From: Cyclobacterium qasimii M12-11B
GTDB lineage: Bacteria > Bacteroidota > Bacteroidia > Cytophagales > Cyclobacteriaceae
Direction: 5' to 3'
Length of the DNA stretch: 64,000 nucleotides
Assembly (NCBI RefSeq): GCF_000427295.1
Contig: NZ_ATNM01000029.1
Location: 1-64,000, forward strand
Shown piece after piece: positions 56,553 to 64,000 of the stretch; the first letter of the stretch is position 1; every line of letters starts with the position of its first letter. The notes beneath the pieces are model-generated. The model was not told the origin of the DNA. It saw only the letters and a list, made by a program, of their open reading frames with translations, and searched no databases. The position numbers and the translations under genes were made by a program.

Positions 56553-57348
56553 GCATTCTGACGGCTGGCTTAGCCTGGTTTGATCCTTAGACAGGCTCAG
56601 GTTACAAGTTCATTGAATCACTGTAAGGGTCTTGATTATTGGGGTTTTATGGATAATGGTTATCCCTTTTTTTATAGCAGCTATTTTCCATCAAGTAAAA
56701 GTTTACGAAAGTGATTTTGTCAGCATTGTTGCAGAAAAAAAGCAACAATACCGCCAAAATCGGGTTGTACTTATCGTTTTTACCAAGGCTTGACAGCCTT
56801 GGCTACAAAAATGGCACCCCTATGGGGTTTTGGGATTTGTTAAGTTTTGCCGTCTATATTATCAAAGGGAGTATTGCCAAAATCGTATCTTACTTTTTTC
56901 TTACTACTAGCATGCACCCATGGCTTTGATATTTTCATCTTTTCAGATCCTACGGAAATATTGAATACAGGAAGAAAGTTTCTTAGGTGTTTCAAAGTAC
57001 CCAAGCCCTGAAAGGGTGTAATACCTATGGTGTGAGTGCCATTTTCCTGTAAGGACGATAAAAATAGGGGGTAAATTCCAAGCTCTGAGGGTTGTCCATC
57101 CTAATTAAAGGGATAAGTGCAAAGAGGAAATTATATCGCCCCGTCAGTGCTTGTAAAATCAGTATGTCTTTTAACGATGGGCTTCACCCATCGCTGGTAG
57201 ATATCACCCTTTCAGGGCTCAAAATAAAAATAAAAAACAAGCCTACATGGCGAAATATAACAGAGTTGTAACCGTGGTTTAGGAAATACACATTAAATGA
57301 TTTTGTCAGCATTGTTGCAGTAAAAAAAGCAACAATACCGCCAAAATC
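56553..57348. repeat. Leader and composite unit U, copy 2, with palindromes P 10 and 11
   Basis: Leader agcattctgacggctggc and agacaggctcagg, then P at 56713-56761, the same set of hairpins as copy 1 but missing the cacagggtgaagccctgtgt part (so it is about 65 bases shorter), and P at 57299-57348. Most of it is nearly identical to copies 1 and 3. Confidence 0.82.
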
Positions 57349-57775
57349 GCGTTGTGCTGATCGTTTCGACCAAGGCTTCACAGCCTTGGCTACAAAAATG
57401 GCACCCCTTTGGGGTTTTGGAATTCCTTAAGTTTTGCCGTTTGCATAGGCATAAGAAGTAATGTTAAGGTATAAAGTGTTAGATGAGCTTAATCCGGTAG
57501 ATATTCTCACTTTTTTTAGAATTAAAATGCATTGGTAAACTCCCAGAAAAAATAGCGCATTAACCAAATGATATTCTTATCTATTTCCCAGAAGCGGACC
57601 ATTCTATAGCTTTTCGGTTTGTTTTTCAGAAAGTTTCATTAAAAATGCAGTATTTAATAGGTATTCCTTGTCTGGAATCATTAATTTAAAAAATACAAAC
57701 TGAAAAATCCGGATATATAGCGCGTATTTAAGGAAATCCACGGCTAAAACGTAGGTGTTTACGGTTGTTACCAAC
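57349..57775. repeat. Gene-preceding tail T after unit U copy 2
   Basis: ccaaggcttcacagccttgg and cacccctttggggt, followed by sequence partly related to repeat T at 47277-47533 (ttcattaaaaatgcagtatt, ggtattccttgtctgg, atccggatatatag) and ending gtttacggttgttacc about 40 bases before the next gene. Confidence 0.55.
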
Positions 57776-57813
57776 TTTTTGAAAATATTGATTTTCAAAA
57801 AAATTATTAAAAT

Positions 57814-59685
57814 ATGAGAAGAACACTTCTACTAATCATCACGATATGTTTATCCTTTTATAGTGCTGATGCTCAATCTTGTAGCTCCATAGAAGAATGG
57901 GATATTCTAATTACTAACGAATTCCCTAATGTCGACACGAATACCATCAATTCAGGAGGTAAAACCAGTAATAGAATACTATATAATTTATATTCCGACA
58001 AATATTTTATTCCATTTTCAAATAAATCTTTTGAAAAATTAAGTTTCAACTCAGGTGTAAAAACTTGGAAAAAGCTAAGGAACTGCAGATCTAAAAATAA
58101 GTATCAAAACTTAAAAAATATTGGATGGATTACCCATTTTGGTTTGAGTCCTTTAAGTAATGAAATAGCATTTAATCAGGTTAAGAAAAAGAGCGGTGAG
58201 ATAAATAATCTTCGAGGAGAATACAATAGGATAGTGAATAAATTTGAATCTGGAGATGTTTCCTATGATGAGCTTATTCGATACAAAAAATTAGCTAATA
58301 CTAGCTTTAACAGCCTAATGCCATCAGAGGTTGATCATTTTTTAAAATTAATTTTGGAGAATGAAAGCACTATTGCTAACAAGTCACTTTTACAATCGGC
58401 CAATCAGTATACACTTAGGGAAGGTAACCTGAATACTCTCAATGATTTAGAAAATTTCAAACAATTAAATCAAAAAATGTATGCCCAAGCCAATGATGAT
58501 ACTAGAAAAGTGGTCACTACAATTTTAAGCGATAAAAAAAGTGCCGTACTTGAAGTTTTAATGCAAAATGAAAGCAATCGTTTACGACAAATTGGTTCTG
58601 GTGAGATCGGGCTCGTAAATATTAATTCTTTTTTTAAAAATTTCGAGAACTTATATTCCAAGTATCAGAATTATAATAGCGTAAATATCCTGTATCAGGA
58701 TGTGGTAATTGGTAAGACCAAAATTGTTTCTGATTTAAAAGAAAACGTAAGCAATAAAATTGCCAATGCTAAAACGCCCAATCAAATAAACGATATCGAG
58801 TCTAAGTACTTATCAAATACAAATAAGGAAGACCAAATGATTGTTTTAATTAATAATTACCTTTTAGCGAGAAAGAACACTATTCTGAATCAAATTGAAG
58901 TGGACAGATTGAAAGCAGAATTGGAAGCCAGAAATAAAAGGTTAAAAGAGACAGAGACTAAATTGGCTCAATTAGAAAAGGCTGTTGAGATAATTGATAA
59001 CTACCATAGGGCAATCGGAGGGATGGTTAATTTGAAAAATATAAAAAGCACAAATTATACTATGACACCGGAAATTAATCAAGACCTATCAGTATTTGAA
59101 GTATCTGGTTTGAATGACTTTGAGATGAATACTACCGAAATGCGAGTAGAAAAATCAATTTTTTCTTCTAGTTTATTTAAAGCATATGACAAAGATGGTA
59201 ACCTTCTAAAACTTCAAAAGATTTTTTATGATGGAAAAGGAGCTAGATCTATTCGTAGATCGTTTCCTGGGGGCGTCAGCTATCCTTCCTTAGAGCATGT
59301 TGAGAAAGAATTTGAAAATAAAGATGGATTATTTTCTTTTGAGAATTACAAAACCTCCAAGTTTATAAAAGAGGTGAGTTATTTAGGATTTGAAACGATA
59401 GAAAAAATAAAATATCACAAAATTACTTATCAAACCTATAACGCATATTTTGGTTGGAGGACTGGGTATGCGTATTTCGATGTAGAAACCCATTTATTGA
59501 AAATTATTAAGGCCTGGAGTCCGAGTAATAAAGAAGGCTGGAATTATTTCGAAAATTACAAAGAAGTTGATGGTATTAAAGTACCCACTAGAGTATACAT
59601 CGGAGTTAACAAATATTGGGTAAAAGTTGTAACAGAATTTAATATGAAAAATCTACCTTCAAATACTTTTACTTATGATTTTTAG
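57814..59685 (+). CDS. Large secreted protein of unknown function with coiled coil and LolA-like C-terminus
   Basis: A 623-residue exported protein. Signal peptide to about residue 21 (LLLIITICLSFYSADAQ). The middle is helical, with a strong coiled coil near 355-395 (DRLKAELEARNKRLKETETK). The last roughly 200 residues look like the lipoprotein-sorting/outer-membrane carrier type: YAYFDVETHLLKIIK, YFENYKEVDGIKVPTRVYIG and a final LPSNTFTYDF. No enzyme motif seen. Its length and mix of parts do not match a family I can name. A single gene framed by composite repeats on both sides. Confidence 0.6.
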   Translation: MRRTLLLIITICLSFYSADAQSCSSIEEWDILITNEFPNVDTNTINSGGKTSNRILYNLYSDKYFIPFSNKSFEKLSFNSGVKTWKKLRNCRSKNKYQNLKNIGWITHFGLSPLSNEIAFNQVKKKSGEINNLRGEYNRIVNKFESGDVSYDELIRYKKLANTSFNSLMPSEVDHFLKLILENESTIANKSLLQSANQYTLREGNLNTLNDLENFKQLNQKMYAQANDDTRKVVTTILSDKKSAVLEVLMQNESNRLRQIGSGEIGLVNINSFFKNFENLYSKYQNYNSVNILYQDVVIGKTKIVSDLKENVSNKIANAKTPNQINDIESKYLSNTNKEDQMIVLINNYLLARKNTILNQIEVDRLKAELEARNKRLKETETKLAQLEKAVEIIDNYHRAIGGMVNLKNIKSTNYTMTPEINQDLSVFEVSGLNDFEMNTTEMRVEKSIFSSSLFKAYDKDGNLLKLQKIFYDGKGARSIRRSFPGGVSYPSLEHVEKEFENKDGLFSFENYKTSKFIKEVSYLGFETIEKIKYHKITYQTYNAYFGWRTGYAYFDVETHLLKIIKAWSPSNKEGWNYFENYKEVDGIKVPTRVYIGVNKYWVKVVTEFNMKNLPSNTFTYDF

Positions 59686-59889
59686 TACGAATACTATTGA
59701 AATATTTTAAATGCTGATTTTATCGAAATTAGATAAGGCTTTAAAAGCGCCATTGAAAAATTGCATAGAATTAAAAAGACAAACAGTTCTCTTTTAGTTA
59801 ACTAAATTGTAAATACAATTTCAATTGACAAACAGGTAAGCAACTAAAGGCTAGGTATAAACGGAGAAAAACAGTTGGCTAATAGACAA
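59686..59889. other. Non-coding stretch after the large secreted-protein gene
   Basis: AT-rich bases between the stop and the next composite repeat. No gene, terminator or other feature recognised. Confidence 0.4.
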
Positions 59890-60745
59890 GCATTCTGATC
59901 CATCGACACCCTTCGACAGGCTCAGGGGCCAAACTCACACACTTTTATTGAATTTTTGTAAGGGACTTGGTTAGGGGTTTTAAGGGTAATTATTATCCTT
60001 TTTTTAACAGCTATTTTCCATCGCTTAAAGGTTTACGTTAGTGATTTTGGCGGTATTGTTTCAGAAAAAAAAGCAACAATACCGCCAAAATCGGGTTTTG
60101 CTTATCGTTATGGACCAAGGCTTTACAGCCTTGGCTACAAAAATGGCACCCCTATGGGGTTTTGGGATTTGTTAAGTTTTGCCGTCAATATTATCAAAGG
60201 GAGTAATGCCAAAATCGTATCTTACTTTTTTCTTATTACTAGCATGCACCCATGGCTTTGATATTTTCATCTTTTCAGATCCTACGGAAATATTGAATAC
60301 AGGAAGAAAGTTTCTTAGGTGTTTCAAAGTACCCAAGCCCTGAAAGGGCGATATATCAAAGCACAGGGTGAAGCCCTGTGTTAAGTGTCAATGATTTATA
60401 ACCAAGCCCTGAAAGGGTGTAATACCTATGGTTTGAGTGCCATTTTCCTGTAAGGGCGATAAAAATAGGGGGTAAATCCCAAGCTCTGAGGGTTGTCCAT
60501 CCTATTTAAAGGGAAAGTGCAAAGAGGAAATTATATCGCGCCGTCAGGGCTTGTAAAATCGTATGTCTTATAACGATGGGCTTCACCCATCGCTGGTAGA
60601 TATCACCCTTTCAGGGCTCAAAATAAAATAAAAAACAAGCCGACATGGCGAAATATAACAGAGCTGTAACGGTGGTTCAGGAAATACACATTAAATGATT
60701 TTATCAGCATTGTTGCAGAAAAAAAGCAACAATACCGCCAAAACC
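59890..60745. repeat. Leader and composite unit U, copy 3, with palindromes P 12 and 13
   Basis: Leader caagcattctgatccatcg and cccttcgacaggctcagggg, a self-complementary P at 60043-60092, the full set of hairpins, and P at 60697-60745. It is almost base-for-base the same as copy 1 over about 650 bases, which means recent duplication or gene conversion. Confidence 0.84.
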
Positions 60746-61095
60746 GGGTTGTGCTTATGGTTTTGACCAAGGCATGACAGCCTTGGCTACAAAAATGGCA
60801 CCCCTATGGGGTTTTTGGGATTTGTTAGGCTTCACAGGCAAGATGACCACAGAAAGTATTATTAAGCTATAAAGATTTAGATGGGTTTCATGGGTACTGA
60901 TTAGTGAAGCTAATTGGAACGAATGTCATTTTCTATTCCTCGGGTTACTACTGGAAGTTTTGGTTAAAATTTCAAGAGCTGCACTGGGTTTGTTGTTGGG
61001 GATTTTTAGTTCATTGGCAAAACAACCTGCAATTACCTGGTATTTAATGTATGTAGAGGTAAGGCTATAACCTGGTTATATACAAATATTGTCGA
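60746..61095. repeat. Gene-preceding tail T after unit U copy 3
   Basis: Shares ctcgggttactactggaagt-like and gagctgcactgggtttgttg-like segments with 55675-56045, and ends ttatatacaaatattgtcga. It is followed by about 140 bases to the peroxiredoxin start. Confidence 0.6.
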
Positions 61096-61234
61096 TAGTT
61101 AAAACTATACCTACATGCTCTTAATAAAATTGTATTTAAAGATCCTTTAATGTAACAGATGTCACTTTTCGCAAGTGGACTAAGTGGTACATTTGAATTG
61201 AAGAAGTAAAAGGGGAAACTAAAAATATACAATC

Positions 61235-61899
61235 ATGGAAAATATCAGTGAAATGAAGGATCAAGTTGTAACAATGCCAAGAATTGGAGATAAAGCCCCG
61301 GATTTTGAGGCAGTGACAACAAAAGGAAAATTAAATTTTCAGAATTTGCTAAAGATAAATGGGTGGTGATGTTTTCACACCCTGCTGATTTTACTCCTGT
61401 TTGCACCACAGAGATGAGTGGATTTGCACAAAGGAAATCCGAATTTGTTGCTTTGAATACAGAACTTTTAGGTTTAAGTATAGATAGCATTCACGCCCAT
61501 TTAGGTTGGGTCCAAAATGTGAGAGAGAATACAGGTGTCTATTTTGACTTCCCGATTATAGCAGATTTGGATATGAAAGTATCAAAGCTTTATGGAATGT
61601 TACAACCCAATGAAAGTGAAACAGCTGCTGTTCGTGCCGTGTTTTTTATCGACCCGGAAAAAAAGATACGATTGGTTATGTATTATCCTTTAAATGTAGG
61701 TAGAAACATGGATGAAATTCTAAGAGCATTAGAAGCATTGCAGACGTCTGATAAGTACAAAGTAGCTATGCCATTAGATTGGAAAAAGGGAGATAAAGTA
61801 ATTGTGTCTCCTCCAAAAACCTTGGATGAATTAAATGAAAGACTTAGTGATGACTCCTTAGAAAAAGTCGATTGGTATTTGGCGAAAAAGAGTATTTAA
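61235..61899 (+). pseudogene. 1-Cys peroxiredoxin (Prx6/AhpC-TSA family) with one-base frame break
   Basis: From the ATG at 61235 the frame reads RIGDKAPDFEAVTTKGKLNF and then goes wrong, stopping at INGW. With one extra T in the T4 tract (61336-61339) it continues as FSEFAKDKWVVMFSHPADFTP and into the long open part. The peroxidatic cysteine is in DFTPVCTTEM. FFIDPEKKIRLVMYYP and the C-terminal PLDWKKGDKVIVSPP are typical of the Prx6 type. The repaired protein would have about 221 residues and reduce peroxides. As written, only a version lacking the first 40 or so residues could be made, from a GTG or ATG near 61363. Confidence 0.85.
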
Positions 61900-61946
61900 T
61901 AGAATAAAATCAACCAATTTGAGGAAATCGGTTGTGCTTAGATCAA

Positions 61947-61993
61947 AATTATGGCGGTATTGTTGCTTTAATGGCAAGAATGCCGCCATAATT
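61947..61993. terminator. Palindrome between convergent genes, probable two-way terminator
   Basis: aattatggcggtattgttgc pairs with ggcaagaatgccgccataat plus t across a 4-6-base loop (about 18 of 21 pairs). The tggcggtattgttgc core resembles the arm of palindrome P. It lies between the rightward peroxiredoxin and leftward M13 peptidase genes. Confidence 0.7.
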
Positions 61994-62044
61994 CTGTTTT
62001 ACTCCTTTTTCTCTGGTGAAATTATTAACAAGTAAGCGATTTGC

Positions 62045-64000
62045 TTACCAGATGCTAACCCTTTCACTTGGTGCAACGTACATTTTGTCTCCCTCTTCTA
62101 CATTAAAAGCTTTATAAAATGCATCCACATTGACCAGAGGTCCATTGGCGCGGTATTGAGCTGGAGAATGTGGGTCGTTTTGGATTTGAGTTCGGAGGGC
62201 TTCGTCCCGGCTTTTGGTGCGCCAAACGGTCGCCCATGAAAGGAAAAACCTTTGGGAAGGAGTAAATCCATCAATTTCTCCCGGATCTCCATGTTCTTCC
62301 AGGTGCTTTTGAAGTCCGTCATAGGCAACCAATACGCCACCCAGATCACCAATGTTTTCACCCAATGTAAGTGCTCCTTTTACATGTAGCCCTTCGAGTG
62401 GTTCATATTGATCATACTGAGCGACCAGCTGTCCGGTTCTTTGCTGGAAGTTTTCAAGGTCTTCTTCTTTCCACCAGTTTTCCAGATTTCCCTCCGGGCT
62501 GTAGCGGCTTCCCTGATCATCAAAGCCATGGGAGATTTCATGCCCTATGACAGCGCCTATCCCTCCATAATTCACTGCTGCATCTGCTTTGTAGTTGTAA
62601 AATGGAGGCTGAAGAATAGCCGCTGGAAATACGATTTCATTATTGGTCGGATTGTAGTAGGCGTTTACCGTTTGAGGGGTCATAAACCATTCAGACCGGT
62701 CTACTTCCTTGTCTAGTTTTTCCATGTTTTTTCGGAACTGGAAATTATTGGCAGCGATAACATTGCCCAGGTAAGAGGCGGTTTCAGCGTTGTCATCCAC
62801 CTCCAGGGCAGCATAACTTTCCCAGGTATCAGGATAGCCAATCTTCACTGTGAAAGTAGCCAACTTGTCCATGGCTTTCGCTTTAGTGTCTTCACTCATC
62901 CATTCCAGTTGTTGGATTCTGTTGCCCATGGCTTCCAGAATATTGCTGACCATTTCATTGGCTTTTTCTTTGGCCTCCTCAGGGAAAAATTCTTCCGTAT
63001 ACAATTTACCGATGGCTTCTCCTGCGGCGCCTTCCGCACTGGTCAATACCCTTTTCCAGCGGGCTCTCATTTCCTCAGTGCCTTGCAGCTCTTTTCCGTA
63101 AAAATCAAAATTTGCCTGCACCAGTGCATGGTTCATATAGGGTGAAGCCATACGAATCAGGTGCCATTTCAAATAATTCTGCCACATTTGCACTTTGGAA
63201 TCGCTGAATGCTTCTTCCAGGGCCAACATAAAATCAGGGGTGCTGATAATGATCTCATCGGTCTTGGCACCAAGCGCTTTGGTAAGACTGGCCCAATCCA
63301 GGGATGGGGTGGCTTTCTGGAGTTCTTCCAGGGAGTATTTATTGTACCTGCCTTCAGAATCGCGCATTTCAATTCTCGTCTTGCTGGCTGCTGCAAGTTT
63401 TGTTTCAAGTATTAATACATCTGAAGCCGCTTTCTTTGCTTCTTCGGCTGAACTGCCAAGCATTTGAAAAACCTTGGAAATATGGGCCTCGTATTTGGCC
63501 TTGATTTCTTTGAATTTTTCGTTGCTGTCATCTACATAATAATCCCTATCAGGCAATCCAAGTCCACCTTGACTTATGTAGAGGGCATTTTGGTCGGAGT
63601 CTTTAGCGTCTGTGCTGACATAAATATTGAAAAATGGATCTACACCAGCAGGATAGCTTTTCTCCAAAAAGGACTGTAAATCCCCTTTAGATTTTATCTG
63701 ATCGACTTGATCAAACCAGGGGAGCAATGCATCATGACCTCTTTTTTCGGCCAGGACAGAATCCATCCCAATAGTATAGAAAGCTATGGCTTTGTATTGG
63801 TCCGATCCTTCAGGATATTCAGTGATATTGGCCTTCGCCGCTTCCATCACCTGTTTTACGCCGGAAATACTTAGCTCTCTCAATTCCAAAAAGCTACCCC
63901 ATCTACCTTGGTCGGCAGGTATTTCCGTTTTAGCCAACCAGCTTCCATTGACATACTGGAAAAAATCATCCTGAGGGCGGATGGTGGTGTCCATGTAGCT
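62045..64000 (-). CDS. M13-family zinc metallopeptidase (PepO/neprilysin type), 5' end outside the window
   Basis: At least 651 residues; the open frame continues past base 64000, so the true start and signal peptide are not seen (the ATG at 63994 lies inside the protein, at IRPQDDFFQYVNGSWL, the usual start of the mature domain). The zinc motif is VIGHEISHGFDDQGS (HExxH), the third ligand and catalytic aspartate are in LGENIGDLGG, NAYYNPTNNEIVFPAAIL marks the substrate strand, and the C-terminus has KMYVAPSERVSIW (the family ends in W). It cleaves oligopeptides, probably in the periplasm. Confidence 0.93.
   Translation of the reverse strand, partial: SYMDTTIRPQDDFFQYVNGSWLAKTEIPADQGRWGSFLELRELSISGVKQVMEAAKANITEYPEGSDQYKAIAFYTIGMDSVLAEKRGHDALLPWFDQVDQIKSKGDLQSFLEKSYPAGVDPFFNIYVSTDAKDSDQNALYISQGGLGLPDRDYYVDDSNEKFKEIKAKYEAHISKVFQMLGSSAEEAKKAASDVLILETKLAAASKTRIEMRDSEGRYNKYSLEELQKATPSLDWASLTKALGAKTDEIIISTPDFMLALEEAFSDSKVQMWQNYLKWHLIRMASPYMNHALVQANFDFYGKELQGTEEMRARWKRVLTSAEGAAGEAIGKLYTEEFFPEEAKEKANEMVSNILEAMGNRIQQLEWMSEDTKAKAMDKLATFTVKIGYPDTWESYAALEVDDNAETASYLGNVIAANNFQFRKNMEKLDKEVDRSEWFMTPQTVNAYYNPTNNEIVFPAAILQPPFYNYKADAAVNYGGIGAVIGHEISHGFDDQGSRYSPEGNLENWWKEEDLENFQQRTGQLVAQYDQYEPLEGLHVKGALTLGENIGDLGGVLVAYDGLQKHLEEHGDPGEIDGFTPSQRFFLSWATVWRTKSRDEALRTQIQNDPHSPAQYRANGPLVNVDAFYKAFNVEEGDKMYVAPSERVSIW

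Noticed and set aside
53840-60745. Regularly repeated palindromes as a possible CRISPR array
   Set aside because: The copies are 50-bp palindromes 0.2-3 kb apart with genes between them; there are no uniform short spacers and no cas genes.
53646-61234. A classical integron cassette array
   Set aside because: No integron integrase was found and the repeats do not show the paired attC core boxes clearly. I kept the cassette-like idea only as a finding.

Overview
The window comes from a Bacteroidota genome, most likely order Cytophagales and something close to Cyclobacteriaceae. The supporting signs are two SusC/SusD pairs, a FecI/FecR pair feeding a TonB receptor, a gliding-motility/type IX secretion C-terminal domain, the Bacteroidota-type three-subunit succinate dehydrogenase, DUF4494 and DUF4221 proteins, and a TAnnTTTG-type promoter. 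No rRNA or tRNA gene and no CRISPR array was seen.

Layout. 1-415: two copies of a palindromic repeat. 0.4-16.4 kb: mostly core genes: a T9SS-sorted surface protein, sdhCAB, a sodium/solute symporter, a GNAT acetyltransferase, an Orr-like PLP racemase, an MFS sugar porter with a PfkB kinase, a broken beta-barrel gene, DUF4494 and truA. 16.6-29.0 kb: a carbohydrate locus with a sulfatase, a four-helix-bundle gene framed by GTGAT repeats, two enolase-superfamily sugar-acid dehydratases, a SusD/SusC pair and a third enolase-superfamily enzyme. All three dehydratases have Tat-type leaders, although two leaders are cut off by a one-base frame error. 29.2-32.0 kb: a DUF4221 lipoprotein and an inhibitory-type serpin lipoprotein. 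32.3-36.5 kb: small unknown genes, a SLATT two-helix membrane protein, a zinc-ribbon/membrane gene pair and a Fic fragment. 36.5-38.0 kb: a GH88/105-like lipoprotein. 38.0-40.2 kb: repeats and a ParD/ParE module. 40.2-47.2 kb: an ECF sigma factor, a divergent FecR, and an STN-containing SusC with its SusD. 47.6-50.8 kb: a complete type III CBASS operon (CD-NTase, HORMA, TRIP13-like ATPase, 2TM-NUDIX effector). 50.8-61.2 kb: a structured non-coding stretch, a TIR/deoxyribosyltransferase-like gene, small lipoproteins, a decayed ParDE and a large unknown secreted protein, separated by long related repeats. 61.2-64 kb: a frame-broken 1-Cys peroxiredoxin and an M13 metallopeptidase running off the end.

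How the genes work together. The 16.6-29 kb locus reads as uptake (SusCD), desulfation (sulfatase) and sugar-acid dehydration (GalD- and ManD-like enzymes); the sugar porter and kinase at 11-13 kb could finish the job inside the cell. FecI/FecR/SusC at 40-45 kb form a cell-surface signalling circuit. CBASS, the SLATT gene, the TIR-like gene and the ParDE modules make 32-57 kb an accessory, defence-rich region.

Two general features stand out. First, unrelated genes between 32 and 61 kb are repeatedly preceded by copies of one long intergenic repeat and a palindrome, giving a cassette-like layout. Second, at least five genes are broken by a single missing base in or next to a short homopolymer, so these breaks should be checked against reads before being called real pseudogenes.
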